In this document: piece by piece, positions 26,447 to 35,807 of the stretch
How positions within the stretch are numbered: the stretch's first letter is position 1
Layout of the letters: every line of letters begins with the position of its first letter
Assembly: GCA_016719565.1 (NCBI GenBank)
Contig: JADJYU010000013.1
Span: forward strand, 124,001-188,000
From: Ignavibacteria bacterium
GTDB taxonomy: Bacteria > Bacteroidota > Ignavibacteria > Tepidaquicellales > Tepidaquicellaceae
Direction: 5' to 3'
DNA: 64,000 bases
Translations under genes and position numbers: made by a program
The notes under the pieces: model-generated
Database searches by the model: none
What the model saw: the letters and a program-made list of their open reading frames with translations, nothing else
What the model was told of the DNA's origin: nothing

Positions 26447-28451
26447 ATGAAAAAAAATAATATTTTTATTTTTACTGTTCCTTATTTTTGTTTCAGATTC
26501 CGTTTCACAGACCGGTTTCAGGATAAGAAAGCTTGCTGAGTTAAATCAGCATAATTCAAACTATTCTGCGCTGTGGGGATATACAGCTCCGAACGGAAGG
26601 GAATATGCTATACTCGGATGTTTTGAGGGAACTGCATTCATAGATATAACCGATACAAATAATATTCACGAAGTTGATTTTATTCCCGCGCCGGATCCGG
26701 GACTTAACGGAAATTTCTGGCGTGAAATGAAAACCTATTCTCACTATGCTTATATAGTTTCAGAAGCTGATAACAGCAATATTCAGATCGCAGATCTTAG
26801 CTATTTACCGGACTCAGTAAGATATGTCGGGAAAATTGAACTGCCCGGTCACTCTGCTACGCATTCAATTTCTCAGTCGGGAGCGTTTCTATATCTTAAC
26901 GGATCAAGCGGCGGAGTTTCCCAAGGTGTTGTTATTGTCGTTCTAACCAATCCCGAAGTACCCTCTCTCAGAGGAAGCTGGACTGAAATGTATGTTCATG
27001 ATTCAAGAATAGTTAATGATACTATCTGGGCTTGTAATATTTCGGACGGAAGAGTTACAATTATAAATGCAGTAAATAAAGATAATCCGGTAACTATAAG
27101 AAGCTGGGTAAATCTTCCGCAGCCAAACGGACCGCACAATATTGCATTTTCACAGTCCGGAAATTTTGCTTATGTAACCGATGAAAGAACTGCTCCGTCT
27201 GCAGGCAAACTGAAAGTATGGGAAGTTTCGGATCTAAATGATATTAATTATATCAGATCTTATAACGCTTATCCTTTTGAAAAATCAGTTGTACATAATG
27301 TAGAAACATACGGTAACATAGCAGTGATAGCTTATTATTCCGCAGGCGTTCAGATACTTGATATTACAAATCCTTCTGACCCGACAGGCATTGGCTGGTA
27401 TGATACACACCCCGATAATAATAATACAAATTTTGAAGGCTGCTGGGGAGTGTATAGGTTCAGTTCAGGAAAAATTATCGCTTCGGACAGATCCAGAGGT
27501 TTGTTTGTATTGATGCCTGACTTAACTCCTCCGGTCTCACACTTACCAAAAGCTAAATTCATTCCGTCAAATTTAACTGCGGCTAAATACGATACGCTCA
27601 GACTTATTGACGCTTCTATGGGAATTCCGCAAAGCTGGCAGTGGACAGTGACCGGTCCTGAAAATAAAACTTCTTCATTAAAATATCCTGATTTCATTTT
27701 CAGTCAGGTCGGTAATTACAATGTAAAGCTCAGAGTATCAAACTCATTCGGTTCTGATTCTATAAGTTTACTAAATGCATTTCATATTTATCCGTCACCG
27801 CTGAATTCGTTCACTGTTTTAAATCCCATAGGAAATCCTTATGTAACTATTGTCACTTCGCACGATGATACTTCAAAAGTTTTATTCAACTGGAAAAGAG
27901 CTTCTGCTGATCCGAAAACCGTTTATAAAATTAATTTCAGAAAGGTTCAGAACAATACTGAAAAAACTTTCCTTTCCGGCAATAACGGACTTGACACTTT
28001 TGCGCTTGTGACAAAGAGTTTTCTTGATAGTATAGTTCAAAGTTTTGGCATGACAGGAGATTCGCTGATTATTTCATACAAAACAAAATCATTCAACGAA
28101 ACAGATTCTTTGTTTTCTTCAAATTCCGCTTTGCTGATATTCAAAAGAAATACAGTAGGAATTCAGAATATTTCACAGACAGTTCCGGGTGAATATAAAC
28201 TATATGATAATTATCCGAATCCTTTTAATCCTTCCACTATTATTGAGTTTGATATTCCTGAAAACAGCAGCGTGAGTCTGAATATTTATGATATTTCAGG
28301 TAAACTCGTTTCACAGTTATTGAATGATAAATTATCACCCGGCAAATATAAATATACTCTGAACGGTAATAATCTTAACAGCGGTGTGTATTTCATAAAA
28401 TTCACTTCCGGACAATTTACATCAGTAAAGAAAATTGTACTGATAAAATAA
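26447..28451 (+). CDS. Choice-of-anchor B propeller protein with PKD and T9SS domains, frameshifted near start
   Basis: The ATG at 26447 is followed by an A8 run (26450-26457). Removing one A gives a typical signal peptide, MKKIIFLFLLFLIFVSDSVS, fused in frame to QTGFRIRKLAELNQHNSNYS and onward. As given, the frame breaks at that run, and the next ATG (26727) would omit ~90 conserved residues. The body is the LVIVD-repeat propeller (TYSHYAYIVSEADNSNIQIA, GHSATHSISQSGAFLYLNG, VVHNVETYGNIAVIAYYSAG). A PKD-like domain (WQWTVTGPENKTSS) and a T9SS domain (NYPNPFNPSTIIEFDI ... KKIVLIK) follow. The propeller is paralogous to that at 43288, which has a different tail. Confidence 0.85.
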
Positions 28452-28544
28452 TTTAAGAAACCGGGAACAATTTTAGGTATTTATACTTAAAGACTATGAA
28501 GTAAGTAATAAGTAGTTTTGAGTAAGTATTTAAAATCATTTGAA

Positions 28545-28994
28545 ATGAAATCAAAATTTTTTTTATCAGGTGTAATTGTAATATTAATGTATCTCTTTGT
28601 TCCGGAAAACACATTTCCGCAGTTAATACAGGAAGATCTTAACGGCAGCAGATTCAGGGGAAAGATAGCGGAGGAAACACCGCCGGACGTTGACAGAATG
28701 CCGCAGGTATTTGAAGAGATGATCACTTTTCAAAACGGAAAAATCTCAGCTGAGATACTGAATAAATATTCAGTTAATGACTGCAGCTATTCGGCTAATA
28801 TTGACGAACGAAGAATGGTAGCTGTTAAAGTTGTGAATTTTAATTCAGAATGTCAGGGATCAATTGACGGTGAGAATGTGATCATAACCATTACAGGTGA
28901 AATATATGCAGACTTGTGGATGGCGGGAGATATCGTGATCAGAATAAAAGATAAACCTGATTTAATATTCAGGATATCCGCTGAAGCAGAATAA
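28545..28994 (+). CDS. Exported protein of unknown function, ~149 residues
   Basis: The start at 28545 gives a signal peptide (MKSKFFLSGVIVILMYLFVP, cleavage after ENTFPQ). A TTG at 28518 would add nine residues without benefit. The mature ~125 residues contain GKIAEETPPDVDRMPQVFEE and two Cys (NDCSYS, SECQGS) that could pair. Predicted structure is mostly beta strand. It lies between two exported propeller genes, on the same strand as the first. No family recognised. Confidence 0.65.
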   Translation: MKSKFFLSGVIVILMYLFVPENTFPQLIQEDLNGSRFRGKIAEETPPDVDRMPQVFEEMITFQNGKISAEILNKYSVNDCSYSANIDERRMVAVKVVNFNSECQGSIDGENVIITITGEIYADLWMAGDIVIRIKDKPDLIFRISAEAE

Positions 28995-29045
28995 TATATA
29001 ATCTGAGAGTTAAACAAAATAAAACTTTGCTTTATTTTACTTTAT

Positions 29046-30920
29046 TCACGGTGTCTGTATATAAACAAAATTCACTGAATTATTTTCTACAAAAGTCAGA
29101 TCTGCATTGTCCACAATATTATCTCCGTTAATATCCGTAATGAAATTCCCGATTTGAAAATTCATCAGATCCTCTTCGACCATCTGAAGATCAGGAAGAT
29201 CAACTGATCCGTCTCTGTTTACATCACCGGTATAAAACGCATACCTGACCGGGGCGTTATTCAGCTGTATCTGATTTTCCCCGTAAGCTTTTCCCTGTGA
29301 ATCACTAAAGTCATATGTAAATCCATTTGAAGTGTTGTAAGTAATATAACTGCTGCTCCAAGTAATTACCGAATTTTTATGAATAGCTTCAATATAATAC
29401 TGTCCGTCTGTAATATTTTCAAATATAAATTTACCGGTAAAACTTATTGAGTCCAGAATCCCGATTGACGAATCAAGTTTATGATAGGGCGGATTAGATG
29501 ATCTTAAAAATATTTTTACAGAATCTTTTTTACTCAGCATATCTGAAGCGGGATTGTATAATCCCTGAGGTATAATTTTCACCAAAGCTTCGGGAACAGT
29601 TTCAATAAATGAATGCCATGCCTGATATTTTCCTGTCGAGTTATCGAACCAAAGAGTGTGAACTTTACTGCCGGCGCTTGTTATTCCGAAGTAAGTTCCT
29701 ATATATGGAGGATTTGCAAAAAATCTGTCCGTTGCTGAGAGCTGAGTCAGTTTGAATTTATGATCTGATATCAGAATATCCTGAAATGTATTTCCGCCGT
29801 CTTCCGATCTGGAAATATAAATTTCCGTCGAATCATTTGTAGGAGTATTTCTGTTATCATAATAAGAAATATTCACCCCGCCGTTTTTATCAACACTTAT
29901 ATTTGGAAAGAACTGATGCCGCGTAATTCCCGGAACGCTCTGATGAATAAGGCTTGCATCTGACCACGTCGTTCCGCTGTTTACGGAAGTGTATAATACA
30001 ACATCATAATCATCAAGAGAAGGGGACAGTGAACTTAGTCCCTGATTGCAGACAATATAAAGTTTTCCGTTATTCACTCCACCGGATTTGTCAATTGCAA
30101 TAACTGGCAGACCATTTAGTTTCACAAGATTAAAATTAAATCTGAAATCATTCGGAGACGGTACAACCGGAACTGCATAATCATTTGCCGTCCAGGTATT
30201 CCCGCCGTCAAGTGATTTTGCGAATCCAATATACTTTACCGAGCCGAAAATGTATGGCCATGTAACAAAAACTTCACCTGCATTTCCCGTAACAATGGAA
30301 GCTCCGACTCTGCCGTGATTTTGCGGCGGAGATACTCTTGCGGAGACAGACCAGGTCTCGCCGCTGTTAGTAGTATAGCTCATAAACACTCCGCGTTTCT
30401 CGCTGTATACTATATAACTCCTTCCGTAATAGGGACTTGAAGGAACGTCATCAGTTGCGCATAATATTTTATCCGCAGTATCCACTCCCTGCACAAAATA
30501 AGTCGGTGTCCAGGATGATCCGCTGTTAGTGGATCTGCTGACTCCGAGTCTGAAATTTTTCTGACCTGATACAAGCGGCGGAGCTATATAAGGAATAATG
30601 ATCACACCGTTCTTATCAATTGTAACTGAAGCATCTCCGACAGTCGATATGATATTATTCTGCGCTGTCCTGATAGCATTTGTCCCGCTCCATGTCACGC
30701 CTCCGTCTGAAGTAATGTATGCGCCTGTTGTGTAACCGCCCTGATATACATCAGTATTTGCAGTACCAGCCATAAAGTCCGGATTTAAAGGATGCGCTGC
30801 GATGTAAGTACAAAGCTGAATGTTGCCTGAAGGAAATACTCTGTTATCAGGAGTCTCGGAGAAAATATATGAACTTCCTGAAATTAATAATAAAAAGAAT
30901 CCCCAAAAATTTCTTTTCAT
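29046..30920 (-). CDS. Asp-box (sialidase-like) propeller protein with dockerin-like C-terminal module
   Basis: This 624-residue exported protein has a signal peptide at 1-21. At least six Asp-box-like repeats follow (TSDGGVTWSG, TTNSGETWSV, KSLDGGNTWTA, RSEDGGNTFQD), the fold of BNR/sialidase propellers. No catalytic sialidase residues can be claimed. From about residue 480 it carries a module shared with 43288-44907 and 45093-47315. This has a beta-sandwich-like part (YYIEAIHKNSVITWSSSYIT), then two calcium loops DVNRDGSVDLPD and DINGDNIVDNAD. It lacks a T9SS tail, so this module may be the anchor or a binding domain. Confidence 0.8.
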   Translation of the reverse strand: MKRNFWGFFLLLISGSSYIFSETPDNRVFPSGNIQLCTYIAAHPLNPDFMAGTANTDVYQGGYTTGAYITSDGGVTWSGTNAIRTAQNNIISTVGDASVTIDKNGVIIIPYIAPPLVSGQKNFRLGVSRSTNSGSSWTPTYFVQGVDTADKILCATDDVPSSPYYGRSYIVYSEKRGVFMSYTTNSGETWSVSARVSPPQNHGRVGASIVTGNAGEVFVTWPYIFGSVKYIGFAKSLDGGNTWTANDYAVPVVPSPNDFRFNFNLVKLNGLPVIAIDKSGGVNNGKLYIVCNQGLSSLSPSLDDYDVVLYTSVNSGTTWSDASLIHQSVPGITRHQFFPNISVDKNGGVNISYYDNRNTPTNDSTEIYISRSEDGGNTFQDILISDHKFKLTQLSATDRFFANPPYIGTYFGITSAGSKVHTLWFDNSTGKYQAWHSFIETVPEALVKIIPQGLYNPASDMLSKKDSVKIFLRSSNPPYHKLDSSIGILDSISFTGKFIFENITDGQYYIEAIHKNSVITWSSSYITYNTSNGFTYDFSDSQGKAYGENQIQLNNAPVRYAFYTGDVNRDGSVDLPDLQMVEEDLMNFQIGNFITDINGDNIVDNADLTFVENNSVNFVYIQTP

Positions 30921-31196
30921 AAGTTTTATCTGACTGTTAAAGAATCAATTTAAAACTTCGCCAAAAATACTATTTGGGGTTAAATATTTTTATTGAAATA
31001 CCGTAATGTAAATTTGAATTTTAAGTCAGGTCACTTTGGGGGGACAATTGAAAACCGGAAAATCCTTGACCTGTTGGAACATAGATAAAAAAAGATTAAG
31101 AATAAACAAATTATTTTTAGCTTGAAAAGATAATTGAGAAAGAAGCACTCAGAAAATCAATTAAAATATTAACTGTTAACTGCTAAATATTAACTA

Positions 31197-31407
31197 TCAA
31201 GCGGCAATTTCAATTTTAGCAGACTTTGTTGTAGATGCTGGAATTTTGTAAGCTCTTAGTTTCATATAATCAATTGCAATTCAATTTTTTTCCATAAGTC
31301 TGATCAGTTGACTTTCAGTACTAGGTAGCAGTTCCGGCAAATCCGGAACATAAGCGCTCAGATTGGTTTTTCCCTCTTTCGTTAATAATTAAAAATTTTC
31401 TTTTCAC
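31197..31407 (-). pseudogene. Remnant of HicB antitoxin
   Basis: A GTG at 31407 starts KRKFLIINERGKN, then a one-base shift leads into LSAYVPDLPE, the HicB hallmark (usually ...YSAYVPDLPG). The frame then has an in-frame TGA, followed by IAIDYMKLRAYKIPAS and KIEIAA, matching the end of HicB antitoxins (IPxPxxxAxxIEIAA). One frameshift plus one stop make it non-functional. It follows the hicA remnant in the standard hicA-hicB order. The rest of 30921-31780 holds no other gene that I can support. Confidence 0.72.
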
Positions 31408-31446
31408 TATTTATAATTTTATTTGCGCCTGAGTTAATCATTAACA

Positions 31447-31599
31447 TCAAACTGTTTTGGGTGAATTTCTAAATTTGATTTCAACAATTGTAACAGTACT
31501 AATTTTGTCAAAATGGTGATATTGCTGATGACTGCCGACTTGTCTAACCTGATACCATCCGTCAATCTTTATGATCTTTATTATCTCCTTAAATTTCAT
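31447..31599 (-). pseudogene. Remnant of HicA mRNA-interferase toxin
   Basis: The 50-codon frame from 31599 reads MKFKEIIKIIKIDGWYQVRQ then VGSHQQYHHF and STVTIV. This matches HicA (xLIKLLxxDGWxxVRQxGSHxxFxH...), including the catalytic His in GSH. The C-terminal third (normally HPKKDLxxGTLxxILKQAG) is lost: after VEIKFRNSPKTV the frame stops. The double-stranded-RNA-binding-like fold would be incomplete, so the toxin is probably dead. A ribosome binding site is not evident. Confidence 0.75.
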
Positions 31600-31780
31600 C
31601 ACATCAAATAAACCGATTCATACTCCCGTGTTAAACTAAGTAATATGAATTCAGATTTCAATAACTATAAATGTATTTTTAGAAAAGATATTTTCAAAAA
31701 TAAATTTATTAATTCTAAAAATGTAAAATATTTTCCCGGCTTTTGGGAAATTATTTGCAATTTGTAATTTGTAATTTTTT

Positions 31781-32317
31781 TCATTCATCATTCCAGTCCA
31801 CCGGCGTTTTTTCTCCCTTTAAATAATCCTCCTTTAATACTGCATATGTGATCGAATCAAATTTATTACCTTCACTATCCGGCCAGCATCTGCGGTGATG
31901 CGCTTCCTTTACCCAGCCGCATTCTCTGAATACTTTACGCATGGCGGCGTTATCAGCACGGGTGTGTCCTTCAAGTCTTTCCTTATCTGTCTTTGTAAAG
32001 AGATATTCCACAAGCCACTGAACAGCTAATTTTCCTATGCCTTTTCCTCTTAATTCAGACTTTATCCTAATGTCAAAAATCGGAGTGTCATCTGTAAATT
32101 CATGCAGAGTAATTAATCCCGCAGGATAATTATTTCCTTCAGCGTAAATCCAAAACGCCCTGTTCTCTTCTCCTTCAAATGTACCTTCGCTGATCCACTT
32201 CTTTACTTTTTCCGGTGTAGGTTCAGGGTTTCCGTGATAAGGCCATTTGTCAGATGATATCCACTGCGCAAGCATTTCCGCATTTTCTGATTTGTATCCG
32301 GTGAATTCTAGTTTCAA
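31781..32317 (-). CDS. GNAT N-acetyltransferase (RimJ/RimL-like)
   Basis: This 178-residue acetyltransferase has the acetyl-CoA-binding motif A RIKSELRGKGIGKLAVQWL (residues ~83-101). HTRADNAAMRKVFRECGWVK, the standard motif B/C of the Acetyltransf_3 group, follows, and the C-terminus reads DSITYAVLKEDYL. The N-terminus has WPYHGNPEPTPEKVKKWI, usual for the group. The acceptor could be a protein N-terminus or a small amine; sequence alone does not tell. It stands alone between hicAB remnants and the carboxylase gene. Confidence 0.82.
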   Translation of the reverse strand: MKLEFTGYKSENAEMLAQWISSDKWPYHGNPEPTPEKVKKWISEGTFEGEENRAFWIYAEGNNYPAGLITLHEFTDDTPIFDIRIKSELRGKGIGKLAVQWLVEYLFTKTDKERLEGHTRADNAAMRKVFRECGWVKEAHHRRCWPDSEGNKFDSITYAVLKEDYLKGEKTPVDWNDE

Positions 32318-32524
32318 TTTATATGGTGTTTTAATTCTGAATTTATTGGAATAAAAACTGAATAATTAAAAAGACGTTTGTGTTCAAATGGGTTATATTG
32401 CCTGAGGGTATAAATTTATTTACTCTTATTATAGAACAATCTTATGCCTTTTGAAGCAGATGTTTTTGAAGATAAATTATATTCATAATTGAAAATTGAA
32501 AATTGATAATTGACAATTGATAAA

Positions 32525-34180
32525 TTAAGTCTGTATTACGCCTACATTAAATTTTTTTATTTCAGGATTATTATTCGCAAGCTCTATGCAGTAGGAAACT
32601 ATTTTCCGAGTATCCTTAGGATCGATAATTTCATCAACCCATAGTCTCGAAGCGGCGTAAAGGACATTGGTCTGTTCATCATATCTGTTATGTATCTCTT
32701 CAAGAAATTTTTTCTTCTCGTCTTCATTAAGTTCTTTTCCTTCCTTTTTAAGCTGTCCGATCTTAATGTCAAGCAGCACATTGCTCGCCTGCGCGCCGCC
32801 CATCACTGCGATCTTTGCTTTTGGATAAGCGAATATAAATCTCGGGTCATAAGCTTTTCCGCACATGGCGTAATTTCCCGCGCCGTAACTGTTGCCTGTT
32901 ATAATAGTGATCTTCGGAACAGTGGAATTCGCAACTGCATTTACCATCTTCGCTCCGTCCTTAATTATCCCTCCGTGCTCGGATCTTGAGCCGACCATAA
33001 ATCCCGTTACATCCTGAAGAAAAAGGAGCGGGATCTTCCGCTGATTACAATTCATAATAAATCTCGCGCCTTTATCAGCGCTGTCAGAATATATCACTCC
33101 GCCGAACTGCATCTCACCCGATTTGCTTTTCACTACGTTTCTCTGATTTGCAACTATGCCGACAGCCCATCCTTCTATTCTTGCAAAGCCGGTAATAATA
33201 GTTTTTCCGTAAGCCGGTTTATATTCATCAAAATCACCGTCATCGATTATCCTGCCGATGAGTTCATATACATCATACTGCATAGAAGTATCTTCAGGCA
33301 GTACGCCGTATATTTCCTTTTCCGGATGATTGGGTTTTTTAATTTCAGTCCTGTCAAAACCTGCTTTCGGTTCATCGCCGAATTTACTTACAAGCTCTCT
33401 GATCTTTTCAATACACTCTTTATCATCAGCCATTTTTTCATCCGTAATTCCTGAGATCTCGGTAGTTACTGTTGCGCCTCCGAGAGATTCATTATCAATC
33501 TTTTCACCGATCGCTGCTTTTACCAGATGCGATCCCGCGAGGAAGATGCTTCCCGTTCCTTCCACTATAAGCGCTTCATCGCTCATGATCGGAAGATAAG
33601 CTCCGCCTGCAACACACGGTCCCATGATAGCTGCGATCTGAGGAATACCCATCGAACTCATCACAGCATTATTCCTGAATATCCTTCCGAAATGTTCTTT
33701 GTCCGGAAATATCTCATCCTGCATGGGAAGAAAGACTCCTGCGGAATCGACGAGATAAATTATCGGAAGTTTATTCTCAATGGAAATTTCCTGAGCGCGG
33801 AGATTTTTTTTACAGGTGATAGGGAACCATGCGCCGGCTTTTACAGTCGCGTCATTTGCAACTATGACACAATTCCTCCCGTGTATTTTCCCGATTCCGA
33901 ATATTGTACCGGAAGAAGGCGCGCCTCCGTATTCCTTATACATTCCGAAGCCGGTATATAGTCCGAGCTCCATGAAGTATGAATCTTTATCAATTAAAAG
34001 ATCAACACGTTCACGGCAGTGAAGTTTATTCTTCGAATGAAGTTTTTCAATCGCTTTCTTTCCTCCGCCCAGGTGTATCTCGTTTCTTAAAACGGTGAAT
34101 TCTTTTAAAAGCTCTTTATAATTTTCTTCTCTCTTATGAAATACAGAATCTTTTTTTATATCTGATTTTAATTTAGGCAT
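32525..34180 (-). CDS. Acyl-CoA carboxylase carboxyltransferase (beta) subunit
   Basis: This 551-residue biotin-dependent carboxyltransferase transfers carboxyl from carboxybiotin to an acyl-CoA such as propionyl- or methylcrotonyl-CoA. Two crotonase-like halves are visible. The N-half has LHCRERVDLLID, GSGT-type GTIFGIGKIHGR and MGPCVAGGAYLPIMSDEALI. The C-half has PLLFLQDVTGFMVGS, ITGNSYGAGNYAMCGKAYDP and the MGGAQASNVLLDI segment seen in methylcrotonyl-CoA-type subunits. The biotin carboxylase/carrier subunit is not next to it. The usual length is 510-550. Confidence 0.88.
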   Translation of the reverse strand: MPKLKSDIKKDSVFHKREENYKELLKEFTVLRNEIHLGGGKKAIEKLHSKNKLHCRERVDLLIDKDSYFMELGLYTGFGMYKEYGGAPSSGTIFGIGKIHGRNCVIVANDATVKAGAWFPITCKKNLRAQEISIENKLPIIYLVDSAGVFLPMQDEIFPDKEHFGRIFRNNAVMSSMGIPQIAAIMGPCVAGGAYLPIMSDEALIVEGTGSIFLAGSHLVKAAIGEKIDNESLGGATVTTEISGITDEKMADDKECIEKIRELVSKFGDEPKAGFDRTEIKKPNHPEKEIYGVLPEDTSMQYDVYELIGRIIDDGDFDEYKPAYGKTIITGFARIEGWAVGIVANQRNVVKSKSGEMQFGGVIYSDSADKGARFIMNCNQRKIPLLFLQDVTGFMVGSRSEHGGIIKDGAKMVNAVANSTVPKITIITGNSYGAGNYAMCGKAYDPRFIFAYPKAKIAVMGGAQASNVLLDIKIGQLKKEGKELNEDEKKKFLEEIHNRYDEQTNVLYAASRLWVDEIIDPKDTRKIVSYCIELANNNPEIKKFNVGVIQT

Positions 34181-34293
34181 CGGAAATTAATATTAGGATT
34201 GAACTGAACGGTAATAAAATATGAGAAATTATCTGCAAAGAATTATTGGGATATAACTTAATTTAAATCTGATTTAAAACGGGATAAAAAAAT

Positions 34294-35577
34294 TTAAGCA
34301 ATGATTTTCCTGTTACCGCTGAGATAGACAGGTTCTTTTTTTTCTGTAATTACTTCTTTCGTAATAATGCAGTTCGATACATTTTCTTTCGAAGGTATCT
34401 TATACATAATGTCGAGCATAATATTCTCAAGTATCGATCTCAAAGCTCTTGCGCCTGTTCTTCTTTTTAGCGAAAGGTCAACCACTGCATCAAGCGCATC
34501 TTCCGTAAATTCCAGATCGACGCCTTCCATTCTGAATAATTTCTGATACTGCTTTGTAATGGCGTTCTTTGGTTCGGTCAGAATAGACAGCATGGTTTTC
34601 TTATCAAGCGAATTCAAAGTCGTGATAACGGGAAGTCTCCCGATAAGCTCCGGTATTAAGCCGTAGTGGATCAGATCATCGGGCTCGACCTGATTAATGA
34701 TCTTATCCTGATCGTCTTTATTCTTGGAATAAATATCCGAGCCGAATCCGATCGAACTCTTTGAGATTCTCTTTTCGATAATTTTATCAATACCGTCGAA
34801 TGCTCCGCCGCAGATGAATAAAATATTTTTAGTGCTGATATTTATAAGCGCCTGTTCGGGATGCTTTCTTCCGCCTTTGGGAGGTACGCCTGCAATAGTT
34901 CCCTCAAGAAGTTTCAGAAGCGCCTGCTGAACGCCTTCGCCGGAAACGTCTCTTGTAATGGAAGTGCTGTCGCTTTTGCGCGAGATCTTGTCAATTTCAT
35001 CAAGATAAATTATACCGCGCTCGGCTTTTGAAAGGTCAAAATTTGCATTTTGTAAAAGATGAACTAAAATGGATTCCACATCATCGCCGACATATCCCGC
35101 TTCAGTAAGAGTTGTAGCATCAGCTATTGCAAAAGGAACATCGAGAAGTCTTGCGAGAGACTGCGCGAGGAAAGTCTTTCCTGTACCTGTCGGACCTATA
35201 AGAAGTATATTACTCTTTTCAATTTCTACATCGTCAATATAATTGAAATCAATTGAGTCAATTCTTTTGTAATGATTGTAAACAGCAACTGCCAAAGATT
35301 TTTTCGCTTTGTCCTGACCAATTACATATTCATCGAGAAATTTTTTGATCGCCTGTGGAGTGAGTTCCGATCTGACTTTATTGATCGACTTGGCGGCGCT
35401 GCTCATTGTATTTTTTTTGATGATCTGCATGGCGTTACCGACGCAGATCTCACAAATGAAAACTTCCTTTCCGTTATGATCAGACGGTCCCTTTATCATG
35501 TTGGTGACTTTGTCGGCGTTTCTGCCGCAGAAGGAACATTTTGCTATGTGAGTCTTGGATCCGGATTTTGAATTCAT
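34294..35577 (-). CDS. clpX: ATP-dependent Clp protease ATP-binding subunit ClpX
   Basis: This 427-residue AAA+ unfoldase delivers substrates to ClpP. The zinc-binding domain uses Cys14, Cys17, Cys42 and Cys45 (CSFCGRN ... CEICVGN). Walker A GPTGTGKT is at 128-135, Walker B is GIIYLDEIDK, and the RKH pore loop lies in GGRKHPEQALINIST. The sensor-2 region KRRTGARALRSILE is present near the C-terminus. The ClpP-binding loop region departs from the usual IGF (ICGGAFDGIDKII contains GAF), but the segment is in the right place. clpP is not in the window. A tRNA-Leu lies 36 bases upstream on the same strand. Confidence 0.93.
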   Translation of the reverse strand: MNSKSGSKTHIAKCSFCGRNADKVTNMIKGPSDHNGKEVFICEICVGNAMQIIKKNTMSSAAKSINKVRSELTPQAIKKFLDEYVIGQDKAKKSLAVAVYNHYKRIDSIDFNYIDDVEIEKSNILLIGPTGTGKTFLAQSLARLLDVPFAIADATTLTEAGYVGDDVESILVHLLQNANFDLSKAERGIIYLDEIDKISRKSDSTSITRDVSGEGVQQALLKLLEGTIAGVPPKGGRKHPEQALINISTKNILFICGGAFDGIDKIIEKRISKSSIGFGSDIYSKNKDDQDKIINQVEPDDLIHYGLIPELIGRLPVITTLNSLDKKTMLSILTEPKNAITKQYQKLFRMEGVDLEFTEDALDAVVDLSLKRRTGARALRSILENIMLDIMYKIPSKENVSNCIITKEVITEKKEPVYLSGNRKIIA

Positions 35578-35612
35578 ATTATAAGAATGAATTTTTGTTT
35601 AATATGAAATAA

Positions 35613-35697
35613 TGGTGCGTGATGAGGGAGTCGAACCCCCACGGGTTGCCCCGCTAGATCCTAAGTCTAGTGCGTCTGCCAGTTCCGCCAATCACGC
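35613..35697 (-). tRNA. tRNA-Leu (anticodon TAG)
   Basis: The acceptor stem GCGTGAT pairs with ATCACGC. The anticodon stem CTAGA/TCTAG carries loop CTTAGGA, giving anticodon TAG for CUA codons. A long variable arm (CGGGGCAACCCG) and TTCGACT T-loop fit a class II leucine tRNA. Discriminator A and CCA are encoded at 35616-35613. Length is 85 bases including CCA. Confidence 0.95.
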
Positions 35698-35807
35698 ATA
35701 CTTAAAAACAGCAGTTACAAAAATAATTAATAATATTCCTAATTACAATTGACTATTGGTCTTTGGTAAAGTATTACTTTAAGTGAAAATATACATTGAC
35801 TTTTCAG

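Noticed and set aside
26727..28451. Start of the anchor-B gene at ATG 26727
   Set aside because: It would drop the signal peptide and ~90 residues conserved in the paralogue at 43288; the true start is 26447 with an A-run correction.
29046..30920. Active sialidase
   Set aside because: Only Asp-box propeller motifs are visible; no catalytic Arg triad, Tyr/Glu nucleophile or Asp acid could be assigned.
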